Shown: positions 38,598 to 47,913, numbered from the stretch's first letter. The stretch: DNA of 64,000 bases from Arthrobacter sp. B0490 (GCF_002929355.1 NZ_PJIR01000003.1:62001-126000), one strand, 5' to 3'. A program made the numbers and translations. Notes: generated by a model not told the origin, from the letters alone.

Positions 38598-40708
38598 GCT
38601 GCGTTCCCTTCCGTGGGGATAGGTGCGGGGCCGCCCTCGGGGGCCGCCTCGATGGTTGCGAGGATCTGCTGTGCCCGCACGAGGTCCCCGGGCTTCAGGG
38701 ACAGGCGGACGACGCCGGCGAGGGCGGCGGTGAGCTGGTGCTCCATCTTCATGGCCTCGACGGCGACGAGGACGTCGCCCGCCTCGACGGTGGCGCCGTC
38801 CTCGACGGACACCGACACCACGGTGCCCGGCATGGGGCTGCGGACCAGCGGGTCGGCCGATCCCTCCTCGCGGGTGATGCGGGCCAGGGCGGCGTCGAGC
38901 AGTTCGCGGCGACCCGGGCGGCGCAGGCGCGCGGACCAGCCGGCGTCGCCGAGCCAGACCGTGTCGCCGTCGACGGAATGGTGCCGGCGGGAACGCAGGC
39001 CGTCGATGGTCGCTCCGCCGGCGTCGACAGCGACCGTGACGTCGGTGGGGCCGCGGTCCTCGCCTCCGTCGACCGTGGCGGCCCATCCGCCTCCGGTCCG
39101 CAGGAGCCGGACGGTCGCGGGAGCGCCGTCGACCTCGAGCGTCACGACGCGCGGCCGGGGCGTCCCGAGCCGGAAGCCGTCGCCCCGGCGCCAGGGGGAT
39201 CCCCCCGGGACGGCCGGCTCGGACTCGACGAGCAGCACCGCGGCGAGCGCCAGGTCCTCGGGGCCCGCGTGCCGGAAGGCCAGATCGGGGAGCCTGCGCT
39301 CGATGAGGGTGGTGTCGAGCCGCGCGGCCCGTACGTCGTCGTCGTTCACGAGCAGGCGGAGGTACTCGATGTTGGTGTCCACGCCGAGCACCAGGGTGCC
39401 GGCGAGGGCGGCATCGAGCCGGTCCAGCGCCTCGCCCCGGTCCGCACCCCACGCGATGACCTTGGCGAGCATCGGGTCGTACGACGACGAGACGGTACCG
39501 CCGGGCAGGAGCGAGCTGTCCACCCGCACGCCCTCCCCCGTCGGTTCGGCGAGCGCCAGGACGGTCCCGGTCGAGGGGAGGAACCCGGCCTCCGGGTTCT
39601 CGGCGTAGACGCGCGCCTCGACGGCGTGGCCCGTCAGGACGACGTCGTCCTGCGCGAACGGCAGCTCCTCGCCGGCGGCGATGCGGATCTGCCACTCCAC
39701 GAGGTCGACGCCGGTCACCAGTTCGGTGACGGGGTGCTCCACCTGCAGGCGCGTGTTCATCTCCATGAAGAAGAACTCGTCCGGTGCGGTGTCGGAGACG
39801 AGGAACTCGACCGTACCGGCGCCGGTGTAGTCGACGCTGCGCGCCGCGGCACAGGCCGCCTCACCGATCCGGGACCGCGTCGCCGGATCGAGCAGGGCCG
39901 ACGGCGCCTCCTCGATGACCTTCTGGTGCCGGCGCTGCAGGGAGCACTCGCGCTCGCCGAGGTGGAGGACGGTGCCGTGGCCGTCGGCGAGCACCTGCAC
40001 CTCGATGTGGCGGGGCCGGAGGATCAGGCGTTCCAGGAACAGGGTGTCGTCGCCGAAGGCGCGGGCCGCGACGCGACGTGCCGTGGCGAGCGCGTCGGGC
40101 AGGTCCGCCGCGTGGTGGACGGCGTGCATGCCCTTGCCGCCGCCGCCCGCGGACGGCTTGATGAGCAGCGGGAAGCCGACGTCGCCGGCCGCGCGCAGCA
40201 GGTCGTCGTCGGTCAGGCCCGGTTCGGCGATGCCGGGCACCACGGGGACGCCGGAGGAGGCCACGTGGTTCTTGGACCGGATCTTGTCCCCCATGACGTC
40301 CAGGGCGTGGACGGACGGGCCGATGAAGACGATCCCCGCGTCGCGCAGCGCGTCGGCGAAGGCTGCGTTCTCACTGAGGAACCCGTACCCGGGGTGGACC
40401 GCGCCGGCGCCCGTGCGACGGCAGGCCTCGAGGACGGCGGGGATCGACAGGTAGCTCTCCGACGGCGCCGCGGCACCGATGCGGACGGCGACGTCGGCCT
40501 CCAGGACGTGCCGCGCCCCGGCGTCCGCGTCGCTGTACACCGCGACGGAGCGCAGCCCCAGCGCCCGGACGGAGCGGATCACGCGGCTCGCGATCTCCCC
40601 GCGGTTCGCGACGAGGACGGTGTCGAAGGGCCAGACCGTGGCGGGGCGGCCGGGGGTGCTGGGCCGGCCGTAGGTGCGGTGCGGGGCGGGGGTGCTGGGT
40701 GAGGTCAT
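38594..40708 (-). CDS. Biotin-dependent acyl-CoA carboxylase alpha subunit (methylcrotonyl-CoA type)
   Basis: The 704-residue protein has biotin carboxylase, linker and biotin carrier domains. Seen are [16 protein letters not shown] near 31, [14 protein letters not shown] near 100, [12 protein letters not shown] near 190, [17 protein letters not shown] near 255, [14 protein letters not shown] near 315, and the biotinyl Lys in VEAMKMEHQ near 660. The N-terminal 28 residues are Pro/Thr-rich and unusual. The most likely substrate, from the operon, is 3-methylcrotonyl-CoA; geranyl- or propionyl-CoA cannot be excluded. Four bases separate it from the beta-subunit gene. Confidence 0.9.
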   Translation of the reverse strand: MTSPSTPAPHRTYGRPSTPGRPATVWPFDTVLVANRGEIASRVIRSVRALGLRSVAVYSDADAGARHVLEADVAVRIGAAAPSESYLSIPAVLEACRRTGAGAVHPGYGFLSENAAFADALRDAGIVFIGPSVHALDVMGDKIRSKNHVASSGVPVVPGIAEPGLTDDDLLRAAGDVGFPLLIKPSAGGGGKGMHAVHHAADLPDALATARRVAARAFGDDTLFLERLILRPRHIEVQVLADGHGTVLHLGERECSLQRRHQKVIEEAPSALLDPATRSRIGEAACAAARSVDYTGAGTVEFLVSDTAPDEFFFMEMNTRLQVEHPVTELVTGVDLVEWQIRIAAGEELPFAQDDVVLTGHAVEARVYAENPEAGFLPSTGTVLALAEPTGEGVRVDSSLLPGGTVSSSYDPMLAKVIAWGADRGEALDRLDAALAGTLVLGVDTNIEYLRLLVNDDDVRAARLDTTLIERRLPDLAFRHAGPEDLALAAVLLVESEPAVPGGSPWRRGDGFRLGTPRPRVVTLEVDGAPATVRLLRTGGGWAATVDGGEDRGPTDVTVAVDAGGATIDGLRSRRHHSVDGDTVWLGDAGWSARLRRPGRRELLDAALARITREEGSADPLVRSPMPGTVVSVSVEDGATVEAGDVLVAVEAMKMEHQLTAALAGVVRLSLKPGDLVRAQQILATIEAAPEGGPAPIPTEGNAA

Positions 40709-40712
40709 CGGG

Positions 40713-42320
40713 TCACATCCGGAAGAGGCCGAAGGAGGTATCGGGCAGGGGCGCGGTGGCGCAGACGTCGAGCGCGAGGCCGAGCACGGTCCGGGTGTCG
40801 GCGGGATCGATCACGCCGTCGTCCCACAGGCGCGCGGTCGAGTAGTAGGGGTTGCCCTGGGCCTCGTACTGGTCGCGGATCGGTGCGCGGAACGCCTCCT
40901 CCTCCTCGAGCGGCCACTGTTCGCCCCGCGCCTCGAGCTGGTCGCGCTTGACGGTGGCGAGGACCGACGACGCCTGGTTGCCGCCCATCACCGAGATGCG
41001 GGCGGCGGGCCACATCCACAGGAAGCGAGGGGAGAACGCGCGCCCGCACATCGAGTAGTTGCCGGCGCCGAAGGAGCCGCCGACGACGACGGTGAGCTTG
41101 GGCACGCGCGCGGTGGCCACGGCGGTGACCATCTTGGCGCCGTTCTTCGCGATGCCCCCGGCCTCGTAGTCCTTCCCGACCATGAAGCCGGAGAGGTTCT
41201 GCAGGAACACCAGGGGGACGCCGCGCTGGTCGCAGAGCTCGATGAAGTGGGCGCCCTTGAGCGCCGATTCGCTGAACAGCACGCCGTTGTTGGCGACGAT
41301 GCCCACGCGGTGCCCGTGGATCGAGGCGAAGCCGGTGACGAGGGTGGTGCCGTACTCCCGCTTGAACTCGTGGAACTGCGAGCCGTCGACGAGGCGGGCG
41401 ATGATCTCGCGGGCGTCGTAGGAGGCGTTGACGTCCGTCGGCACGGCCCCGTAGAGCTCGTCCTGCGCCACGGCGGGCTCGAGGACGGGGGCCGACGCGG
41501 ACACGACCGGCGTGACGGGCGGCAGGGTGGCGAGGATGTCACGCACGATCTCCAGTGCGTGCTGGTCGTTCTCGGCGAGGTGGTCGGTGACGCCGGACAC
41601 GCGCGAGTGGACGTCGCCGCCGCCGAGCTCCTCCGCCGTGACGACCTCACCGATGGCCGCCTTCACGAGGGGCGGACCGCCCAGGAAGATCGTGCCCTGG
41701 TTGCGGACGATCACGGTCTCGTCGCTCATCGCCGGCACGTAGGCGCCGCCCGCGGTGCAGCTGCCCAGGACGGCGGCGATCTGCGGGATCTTCCGGGCCG
41801 ACATGGTCGCCTGGTTGTAGAAGATGCGGCCGAAGTGGTTGCGGTCGGGGAAGACGTCGTCCTGCCGGGGCAGGAACGCCCCGCCGGAGTCGACGAGGTA
41901 GACACAGGGCAGGAGGTTCTCGAGGGCGATCTCCTGGGCCCGGAGGTGCTTCTTGACCGTCATCGGGTAGTACGTCCCGCCCTTGACGGTCGCATCGTTG
42001 GAGATCACGAGGACGTGGCGGCCGTGCACCAGGCCGATGCCGGCGATCAGGCCCGCGCTGGGGCACTCGTCGTCGTACATGCCGTCGGCTGCCAGGGGTG
42101 CGATCTCGAGGAAGGGACTGCCGTCGTCGAGCAGCTGGTCGATCCGTTCGCGCGGCAGGAGCTTGCCGCGGGCGACGTGCCGTTCGCGGGACCGTTCGGG
42201 ACCGCCCAGGGCGGCCGTGGCGAGCCGCCGGCGGAGGTCGTGGGCGAGATCCGCCTGGGCCGCCGCGTTCGCCGAGAATGCCGGTGAGAGCGGATCGACC
42301 TTCGAAGTCAGGGTCTCCAT
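40713..42320 (-). CDS. Acyl-CoA carboxylase carboxyltransferase (beta) subunit, methylcrotonyl-CoA type
   Basis: The 535-residue carboxyltransferase has the crotonase-fold N- and C-halves: [22 protein letters not shown] near 51, [33 protein letters not shown] near 138, [16 protein letters not shown] near 180, then [21 protein letters not shown] near 380 and [21 protein letters not shown] near 418. The AFLPRQ and FGRIFYNQA stretches are characteristic of methylcrotonyl-CoA carboxylases. GAGGAA precedes the ATG. It is the first gene of the seven-gene operon, with TetR-type operators just upstream. Confidence 0.91.
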   Translation of the reverse strand: METLTSKVDPLSPAFSANAAAQADLAHDLRRRLATAALGGPERSRERHVARGKLLPRERIDQLLDDGSPFLEIAPLAADGMYDDECPSAGLIAGIGLVHGRHVLVISNDATVKGGTYYPMTVKKHLRAQEIALENLLPCVYLVDSGGAFLPRQDDVFPDRNHFGRIFYNQATMSARKIPQIAAVLGSCTAGGAYVPAMSDETVIVRNQGTIFLGGPPLVKAAIGEVVTAEELGGGDVHSRVSGVTDHLAENDQHALEIVRDILATLPPVTPVVSASAPVLEPAVAQDELYGAVPTDVNASYDAREIIARLVDGSQFHEFKREYGTTLVTGFASIHGHRVGIVANNGVLFSESALKGAHFIELCDQRGVPLVFLQNLSGFMVGKDYEAGGIAKNGAKMVTAVATARVPKLTVVVGGSFGAGNYSMCGRAFSPRFLWMWPAARISVMGGNQASSVLATVKRDQLEARGEQWPLEEEEAFRAPIRDQYEAQGNPYYSTARLWDDGVIDPADTRTVLGLALDVCATAPLPDTSFGLFRM

Positions 42321-42345
42321 CGGCTACTTCCTCGCGTGCAGTTCA

Positions 42346-42361
42346 GTTAGCAAACACTAAC
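42346..42361. promoter_or_regulatory. TetR-type operator O1 over the carboxylase promoter -10
   Basis: GTTAG and CTAAC flank CAAACA. The minus-strand -10 candidate TAGTGT (42354-42359) is inside this palindrome, 34 nt before the carboxylase beta start. Confidence 0.65.
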
Positions 42362-42369
42362 CGAATTCA

Positions 42370-42387
42370 GGTTAGTGGTCATTAACC
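42370..42387. promoter_or_regulatory. TetR-type operator O2 over the carboxylase promoter -35
   Basis: GGTTAGTGGTCATTAACC is palindromic with GGTTA/TAACC arms. The -35 candidate ATGACC on the minus strand (42377-42382) lies inside and is exactly 17 nt from the O1 -10. O1 and O2 share the GTTAGTG half-site, so one protein probably binds both. Confidence 0.65.
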
Positions 42388-42442
42388 CGGTTGTCCATGA
42401 CAATGAGGGGACGAATTCCCCCGGCGAACGACAAGGACCCCC

Positions 42443-43054
42443 ATGGAGGCACTGCCCACCGAGGACCGCGTGACGGGTCGGAGCATCGCGAAGGCCACCC
42501 GCCGGGCGGCACTGCTCGACGCCGCCGCCCAGCTGTTCGCCGATCGCGGGTACAACGGCGTGTCCATCGAGGACCTCGGCGCCGCGGCCGGCGTGAGCGG
42601 TCCGGCGGTCTACCGCCACTTCCCGGGCAAGCCCTCGGTCCTGTCCGCCCTGCTCACCGGGGTCAGCGAGGACCTGCTCGAGGGCGGCCGGGCCGTCGCC
42701 GCCGCGGCCTCCTCCCCGGAGGAGGCGCTGCGGGGGCTCATCCGGTTCCAGGTGGAGTTCGCCCTCAACAACGCCGACGTCATCCGCGTCCAGGACCGCG
42801 ACCTCGCGTCCCTCGCGCACGACGACGGACGCACCGTCCGCTCCCTGCAGCGCGGCTACGTCCAGGTGTGGGTGGACGAACTGGCCCGCCACCTGCCGGA
42901 CGCGGACCGGTCGATGCTGCGGCGCAAGGTCCACGCCGTCTTCGGGCTCATCAACTCGACGCCGCACACCACGCACGGCACCACGTCGTCGCGCGAGCTC
43001 GCCGCGCTCCGCGACCTGCTGCAGGACATGGCGTGGGCCGCCCTGACCGCGTGA
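42443..43054 (+). CDS. TetR family regulator of the leucine/isovalerate operon
   Basis: A 203-residue repressor with a TetR_N helix-turn-helix (RAALLDAAAQLFADRGYNGVSIEDLGAAAGVSGPAVYRHFPGK in positions about 22-65, given here only as its family match) and a variable ligand domain. AAGGA lies 5 nt before the ATG. It is divergent from the carboxylase operon, the same placement as the M. tuberculosis TetR repressor BkaR (Rv2506). It likely represses both directions through the two palindromes; the ligand is probably a branched acyl-CoA, by inference. Confidence 0.88.
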   Translation: MEALPTEDRVTGRSIAKATRRAALLDAAAQLFADRGYNGVSIEDLGAAAGVSGPAVYRHFPGKPSVLSALLTGVSEDLLEGGRAVAAAASSPEEALRGLIRFQVEFALNNADVIRVQDRDLASLAHDDGRTVRSLQRGYVQVWVDELARHLPDADRSMLRRKVHAVFGLINSTPHTTHGTTSSRELAALRDLLQDMAWAALTA

Positions 43055-43160
43055 GGCGGCGACGGCCCCCGGACCGCACCGGGGCGGCTAGTACGCTGAT
43101 CCCACGAGAAGTTCCGGCCGCGCAGCCCGCCCGGCCCCTCCACCGACTGAAAGTGCCGCT

Positions 43161-43628
43161 GTGATCACGCTACGTCCCGTTGAAGCAACCGACCTCGACG
43201 AGTTCTTCTCGCACCAGCTCGACCCGGGCGCCAACCACATGGCCGCCTTCGGCGCCAAGAACCCGTCCGACCGCGGGGTGTTCGACAACCACTGGCAGGA
43301 CATCCTCAACGACGGCCGGATCACGGTGCGCACCATCCTCTCGGACGGCCAGGTGGTGGGCAGCATCCTCGCCTACCACGACGCCGAGACGCCCGAGATC
43401 AGCTACTGGATCGACCGCTCACGGTGGGGCCAGGGCATCACCACGGCGGCCGTGGGCCAGTTCCTCGCCGAGGTCACGGAACGGCCCATCCGGGCACGCG
43501 CCGTCGCCGACAACGTGAGCTCCATCCGCATCCTCGAGCGCTGGGGCTTCCAGCAGGTCGGCGAGACGCAGGGCTTCGCCCCGGCCCGTGGCGCCGTGGT
43601 GAAGGAACTCATCCTCGAACTGGCGTGA
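43161..43628 (+). CDS. GNAT N-acetyltransferase (RimJ/RimL type)
   Basis: The 155-residue protein opens with ITLRPVEATDLDEFF, has VVGSILAYHDAETPEISYWIDRSRWGQGITTAAV covering strands 3-4 and the acetyl-CoA P-loop (WGQGIT), and ends with NVSSIRILERWGFQQVGE. This is the GNAT arrangement of RimJ/RimL-type enzymes acting on protein N-termini or small amines; no substrate can be assigned. GTG start with weak GAAAG upstream. It converges with the E2 gene. Confidence 0.84.
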   Translation: MITLRPVEATDLDEFFSHQLDPGANHMAAFGAKNPSDRGVFDNHWQDILNDGRITVRTILSDGQVVGSILAYHDAETPEISYWIDRSRWGQGITTAAVGQFLAEVTERPIRARAVADNVSSIRILERWGFQQVGETQGFAPARGAVVKELILELA

Positions 43629-43667
43629 CCGTCCAGGACCGGACGACGACGTGGTGCCGCCCCTGCG

Positions 43668-44996
43668 CTAGACCATCGCGAGGACCATCGCCGGGTTCCG
43701 GAGGATGGTGCCCACGTCGGCCAGGAAGCGCGACCCCTGCTCGCCGTCGACGAGCCGGTGGTCGAAGGAGAGGCTGAGCGTCAGGACGGAGCGCAGGGCG
43801 ACGGCGCCCTGGTACTCCCACGGCATGCTCCGCACGGCGCCCACCGCCAGGATCGCGGCCTCCCCCGGGTTGAGGATCGGCGTCCCGGCGTCGATCCCGA
43901 ACACGCCGATGTTGGTGATCGAGATCGTCCCGCCGGCCAGGTCCGTCGGCGGGGTCTTCCCGGCACGCGCGGTCTCCGCCAGCGAGCCGAGCGACCGCGC
44001 AAGCTCCACGAGGGCCAGGGCCTGTGCCGCCTTGATGTTGGGGACGAGCAGCCCGCGCGGCGTGGCGGCGGCGATCCCGAGGTTCACGTCGGCGTACTGC
44101 ACGATCTCCTGCGCCTCCTCGTCCCAGGACGAGTTGAGGGACGGGTTCCGGGCGACGGCGATGCACACGGCCTTCGCCACGAGGGCGAGCAGCGTGATCC
44201 TCGTGCCCTCGAACGCGCGGCTCTGCTTCAGCTCCGCGAGCAGGTCCATGGTCGGCGTGACGTCGAGGGTCAGGAACTCCGTCACGTGCGGCGCGGTGAA
44301 GGCGCTCGCGACCATGGCGGCGGCCGTGTGCTTCCGCACACCCCTGATCGGGGTCCGCGTCTCCCCTGCCGCGGATCGCGCGGCCTGGCGGACCGGGGGG
44401 ACCACCCCTTCCGTCGGCGCCGCCACCGGGCTCCCCGCCGTGCCGGCGAGGGCCGCCAGGACGTCGGCGCGCGTGATGAGCGCACCGGGACCGGTCCCCG
44501 CGAGGCCGTCGAGCGGGATGCCGAGATCGCGCGCGAGCTTGCGGACCGGTGGCGTGGACCGGGGCCGCTCCCGGCGGGCCGGAACCGGCGGTGCCCCTGC
44601 GGGTCGGGCCGCCGACAGCAGGCGGCTGCGGCGCTGCGGCCTGCCGCCCTTCTCCACGGCCGCACCGTACCCGACCAGGTTCGGTTCGCGCTTCGCGGGG
44701 CGCTCCTCGCCGGCGGACGGCACGGGTGCGACCTCCGGCTCCCCCGCCACGGCGAAGGAGACGATCGGTGCCCCGACGTCGACGACGGTCCCGGCGGCCT
44801 CGTGCAGGCGGACGACGACGCCGGCATAGGGCGAGGGCAGCTCGACGACGGCCTTGGCGGTCTCGACGTCGGCGATGACCTGGTTCAGTTCGACGGTGTC
44901 ACCCTCGGCCACATGCCACTGGACGATCTCCGATTCCGTGAGCCCCTCCCCCAGATCGGGCAGGCGGAATTCCTTCACGGTGGCCGTCGTCGTCAC
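43668..44996 (-). CDS. bkdC: Branched-chain 2-oxoacid dehydrogenase E2 (dihydrolipoamide acyltransferase)
   Basis: The E2 core of the complex that oxidatively decarboxylates the keto acids of Leu, Val and Ile. The 442 residues hold one lipoyl domain with the lipoyl Lys in VETAKAVVELPS near 48, a Pro/Arg-rich linker, an E1/E3-binding domain (PPVRKLARDLGIPLDGLAGTG near 165), and the catalytic domain ending with DHRLVDGEQG, where His and Asp are catalytic. The GTG start overlaps the E1 beta stop by four bases. No dedicated E3 gene is present. Confidence 0.92.
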   Translation of the reverse strand: MTTTATVKEFRLPDLGEGLTESEIVQWHVAEGDTVELNQVIADVETAKAVVELPSPYAGVVVRLHEAAGTVVDVGAPIVSFAVAGEPEVAPVPSAGEERPAKREPNLVGYGAAVEKGGRPQRRSRLLSAARPAGAPPVPARRERPRSTPPVRKLARDLGIPLDGLAGTGPGALITRADVLAALAGTAGSPVAAPTEGVVPPVRQAARSAAGETRTPIRGVRKHTAAAMVASAFTAPHVTEFLTLDVTPTMDLLAELKQSRAFEGTRITLLALVAKAVCIAVARNPSLNSSWDEEAQEIVQYADVNLGIAAATPRGLLVPNIKAAQALALVELARSLGSLAETARAGKTPPTDLAGGTISITNIGVFGIDAGTPILNPGEAAILAVGAVRSMPWEYQGAVALRSVLTLSLSFDHRLVDGEQGSRFLADVGTILRNPAMVLAMV

Positions 44997-46027
44997 AGGG
45001 ACGCTCCTTCGCTGGTGGGTTCGCCGTCGAGTCCGCTCAGGGAGTTCGGCCGGCGCATCACGCGGTCCACGCCGTCGAGGATCCGGTCCAGGTCCGGCAG
45101 GTGGTGGAACTCGAGCTTGGAATACGGGTACGGGATGTCGAAGCCCGTGACGCGGACGGGGGCGTGCTCGAGGAAGTCGAAGCACCGCTCGGTGATGCTC
45201 GCGGCGATCTCCGCGCCGAGTCCGCCCGACTGGGCGGCCTCGTGGGTGACGACGAGCCGGCCGGTCTTCCGCACCGACGCCTCGACGGTCGCGAAGTCGA
45301 TCGGGGCGAGGGACCGGAGGTCGATCACCTCGATCGAGATGCCGTCGTCGGAGGCCGCGACGGCGGCGTCGCGCGCCGTCGGCACGAGCGGGCCGTACGT
45401 CACGAGCGTCACGTCGGTGCCCTCCGTGACCACGCGGGCGGCGCCCAGGTCCGACGCGGCCGGGTCGGCTCCCTCGTCGACCTCCCCCTTGACGTGGTAC
45501 CGCCGCTTGGGCTCGAAGTACAGCACGGGGTCGTCACTGGCGATGGCCTGCTGGATCATCGTGTAGGCGTCCTGCGGGTTCGAGACGCTGACGACGCGCA
45601 GGCCCGAGGTGTGGGTGAAGTACGCCTCGGGCGATTCGGAGTGGTGCTCGGGCGAACCGATGCCGCCGCCGAAGGGGACGCGGATCGTGATGGGCATCCT
45701 CACCGCCCCCTGCGTGCGGTAGTGCAGCTTGGCCACCTGGCAGACGATCTGGTCGAAGGCCGGGTAGATGAACCCGTCGAACTGGATCTCCACGACGGGG
45801 CGGTACCCCCGGTAGGCCATGCCGACGGCGGTACCCATGATGCCGGCCTCGGCGAGCGGGCTGTCGAGCACCCGGTGCGGCCCGAAGTCCTTCTGCAGGC
45901 CGTCGGTGATGCGGAAGACACCGCCGAGCTTGCCGATGTCCTCGCCCATGAGGATCACCTTCGGGTCGTCGTCCATGGCGCGGCGCAGGCCTGCGTTGAT
46001 CGCGCGGCCGAAGGTCATGGTGGTCAT
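44993..46027 (-). CDS. bkdB: 2-oxoacid dehydrogenase E1 component, beta subunit
   Basis: The 344-residue beta subunit completes the thiamine site of E1. Motifs include ILMGEDIGKLGGVFRIT near 27, RVLDSPLAEAGIMGTAVGMA near 52, EIQFDGFIYPAFDQI near 80, PFGGGIGSPEHHSESPEAYF near 118 and VLYFEPKRRYH near 170. ATG start touching the E1 alpha stop (TGATG). The EHHSES form is typical of branched-chain rather than pyruvate enzymes. Confidence 0.92.
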   Translation of the reverse strand: MTTMTFGRAINAGLRRAMDDDPKVILMGEDIGKLGGVFRITDGLQKDFGPHRVLDSPLAEAGIMGTAVGMAYRGYRPVVEIQFDGFIYPAFDQIVCQVAKLHYRTQGAVRMPITIRVPFGGGIGSPEHHSESPEAYFTHTSGLRVVSVSNPQDAYTMIQQAIASDDPVLYFEPKRRYHVKGEVDEGADPAASDLGAARVVTEGTDVTLVTYGPLVPTARDAAVAASDDGISIEVIDLRSLAPIDFATVEASVRKTGRLVVTHEAAQSGGLGAEIAASITERCFDFLEHAPVRVTGFDIPYPYSKLEFHHLPDLDRILDGVDRVMRRPNSLSGLDGEPTSEGASL

Positions 46028-47217
46028 CAGCGGGGTCCTTCCTGGGGCGCCTGGGCGAAGGAGGCGAGGTAGCGCTCGTAGTGGTCCTGCTGGCGGTCCA
46101 GCCAGGAGTTCGGTGAGCTGTAGACGTGCTTGAAGACGTCCGACGGCGCCGGCTCGGGCATCGAGAGGCAACCCTCCCGCAGCTCGGCGGCGACGGCGTC
46201 GGCCTTCGCCCTGACGGAGTCGGTGTAGTCCGCCTCAAGCAGGCCGAGCGAGTCCAGCAGGGTGGCCAGCCGCGCCAGCGGATCGCGGGCCGCCCAGTCC
46301 TCGAGTTCGTTCGCGTCGCGGTAGCGTGTGGGATCGTCCGCCGTCGTGTGCGGCCCCATGCGGTAGGTGACCGCCTCGATGAAGGTGGGCCCGCCGCCCG
46401 AGCGCGCCCGGGCTAGCGCCTCGCGGGTCACGGCGAGGCACGCGAGGACGTCGTTGCCGTCGACCCGCACCGAGGGGATGCCGAAGCCGGGCGCCCGGCG
46501 CGCGATCGGCACGTGCGCCTGCAGCCCCACGGGCTCGGAGATGGCCCAGTGGTTGTTCTGGCAGAAGAAGACCACCGGCGCCTGGTAGCTCGCCGCGAAG
46601 ACCATGGCCTCGTTCACGTCGCCCTGGCTCGTGGCGCCGTCGCCGAAGTAGGCGACCGCGACGGCGTCGGCGCCGTCGTTGAGGATGCCCATCGCGTACC
46701 CGGTGGCGTGCAGGGTCTGCGCCCCGATGATGACCTGCGGGGTCGCCATGTTGATGGTGTACGGGTCCCAGCCCGAGGAGGCGTTGCCGCGCCAGACGCG
46801 GAGGATGTCCGCGAGGTCCACGCCGCGGCAGTACGCGACGGCGTTCTCGCGGTAGCTGGAGAAGACGAAGTCGTCGGAGCGCAGGGCCCGTCCCGACCCG
46901 ATCTGGGCCGCCTCCTGGCCGAGGAGCGGGGGCCAGAGCGCGAGCTCTCCCTGGCGCTGCAGCGCGGTCGCCTCGGCGTCGATGCGCCGGACCACCACCA
47001 TGTCCTCGTAGAGCCGCTGCAGGGCGGGGCCGTCGACGTCGGCCACGAGGCGGTCGTAGTGTCCGTGCGGGTGGCGGACACCGGCGGGGTCGATGAGCTG
47101 GACGAGTTCGTCGGCGTCGGGACGGGAGGGACCGGGATGCACCGTGCCGCTCGCCTGTTCCGCCGTTCCGACCGTGTCGGTCCTGCCGGGTCCCGGCAGG
47201 GAGCCATCCTGGGTCAT
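46027..47217 (-). CDS. bkdA: 2-oxoacid dehydrogenase E1 component, alpha subunit
   Basis: The 396-residue alpha subunit binds thiamine diphosphate through AYFGDGATSQGDVNEAM and the closing FFCQNN near 225-260. Other features are YEDMVVVRRIDAEATALQRQGELALWPPLLGQEAAQ near 70 and YRMGPHTTADDPTRYRD near 310, with the phosphorylation-loop-like His-Thr region. AAGGTG lies 6 nt before the ATG. It is first in the bkd operon, reading away from the Lrp gene. Confidence 0.92.
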   Translation of the reverse strand: MTQDGSLPGPGRTDTVGTAEQASGTVHPGPSRPDADELVQLIDPAGVRHPHGHYDRLVADVDGPALQRLYEDMVVVRRIDAEATALQRQGELALWPPLLGQEAAQIGSGRALRSDDFVFSSYRENAVAYCRGVDLADILRVWRGNASSGWDPYTINMATPQVIIGAQTLHATGYAMGILNDGADAVAVAYFGDGATSQGDVNEAMVFAASYQAPVVFFCQNNHWAISEPVGLQAHVPIARRAPGFGIPSVRVDGNDVLACLAVTREALARARSGGGPTFIEAVTYRMGPHTTADDPTRYRDANELEDWAARDPLARLATLLDSLGLLEADYTDSVRAKADAVAAELREGCLSMPEPAPSDVFKHVYSSPNSWLDRQQDHYERYLASFAQAPQEGPR

Positions 47218-47298
47218 TGCATGCACCTTCGCACTCGCAGGCGACCCTCCGTCGACGATCCGTGCGGAGGGGCTCCGGGCGCCTTTACCCGGAGTGAG

Positions 47299-47314
47299 TG
47301 TGACCCTACTCACA
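47299..47314. promoter_or_regulatory. CRP/GlxR-type binding site between bkd and lrp
   Basis: TGTGACCCTACTCACA matches TGTGA-N6-TCACA at all ten conserved bases. Its centre is about 90 bp upstream of each divergent start. The minus-strand -10 candidate TAGGGT lies inside it. Confidence 0.65.
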
Positions 47315-47331
47315 GCGGGCAGGGGGTACAA
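47303..47331 (-). promoter_or_regulatory. Putative bkd promoter
   Basis: Minus strand: TTGTAC (47326-47331), a 17-nt spacer and TAGGGT (47303-47308). Transcription would start about 80 nt before the E1 alpha ATG. The -10 overlaps the CRP-type palindrome, so binding there would block this promoter. Confidence 0.5.
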
Positions 47332-47398
47332 CCGTCGGCTCCTCGACTGAGCAGAGTGCACCATTACGCCGCCGTGGGCCGTGTTAGCGTTGCGCACT

Positions 47399-47875
47399 AT
47401 GCAACCCCTCGACCTCACCGACACGCGCCTGCTGCAGGCGATGGCTAAGGACCCCCGGCGCACCGTCGTGGCCCTCGCTCAGAAGCTGGGACTGTCCCGG
47501 AACACGGTGCAGGCGAGGATGGCGCAGCTCGAGAAGAAGGGGGTCTTCCTCTCGTTCGAGCGGCGCGTCAACACGGTGTCGCTGGGCTATCCGCTGACCG
47601 CCTTCATCCACGTCCACGTCCAGCAGCAGAAGCTCGCGGCCATCACCCGCAGCATCGCCGCGGTACCCGAGGTCGTCGAGGCCTTCGGGCTCACCGGCCA
47701 GGCGGACATCCTGGTCCGCGTGGTCGCCGTCGACGCCGAGGACCTGTTCCGCATCAACGGCAAGATCCTGGCGTGCGACGGCGTGGAACGGTGCGACACG
47801 TCGCTCGCGATGGGCGAGCTCATCCCCTTCCGGGTCGAGCCGCTGCTGGCGCGCGGGCCCCGCGCGCAGCCCTGA
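47399..47875 (+). CDS. Lrp/AsnC family transcriptional regulator
   Basis: The 158 residues begin LDLTDTRLLQAMAKDPRRTVVALAQKLGLSRNTVQARM, an AsnC-type winged helix-turn-helix at about 3-50, followed by a RAM/effector domain (VVEAFGLTGQADILVRVVAVD near 95). Such regulators often sense branched-chain amino acids. TAGCGT is 8 nt before the ATG without a ribosome site. Being divergent from bkd, it is the natural candidate regulator of keto acid oxidation. Confidence 0.88.
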   Translation: MQPLDLTDTRLLQAMAKDPRRTVVALAQKLGLSRNTVQARMAQLEKKGVFLSFERRVNTVSLGYPLTAFIHVHVQQQKLAAITRSIAAVPEVVEAFGLTGQADILVRVVAVDAEDLFRINGKILACDGVERCDTSLAMGELIPFRVEPLLARGPRAQP

Positions 47876-47880
47876 CGCAG

Positions 47881-47913
47881 GAGGCCGCCCCACCACGACG
47901 GTGGGGCGGCCTC
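47881..47913. terminator. Bidirectional terminator between lrp and the symporter gene
   Basis: A perfect 14-bp stem (47881-47894 with 47900-47913) and ACGAC loop lie between the convergent stop codons. Confidence 0.8.

Noticed and set aside
47294-47313. GTGAGT-N8-ACTCAC read as an Lrp operator
   Set aside because: The same bases form a full TGTGA-N6-TCACA CRP-type site, a more specific explanation; Lrp binding may still occur but is not supported separately.
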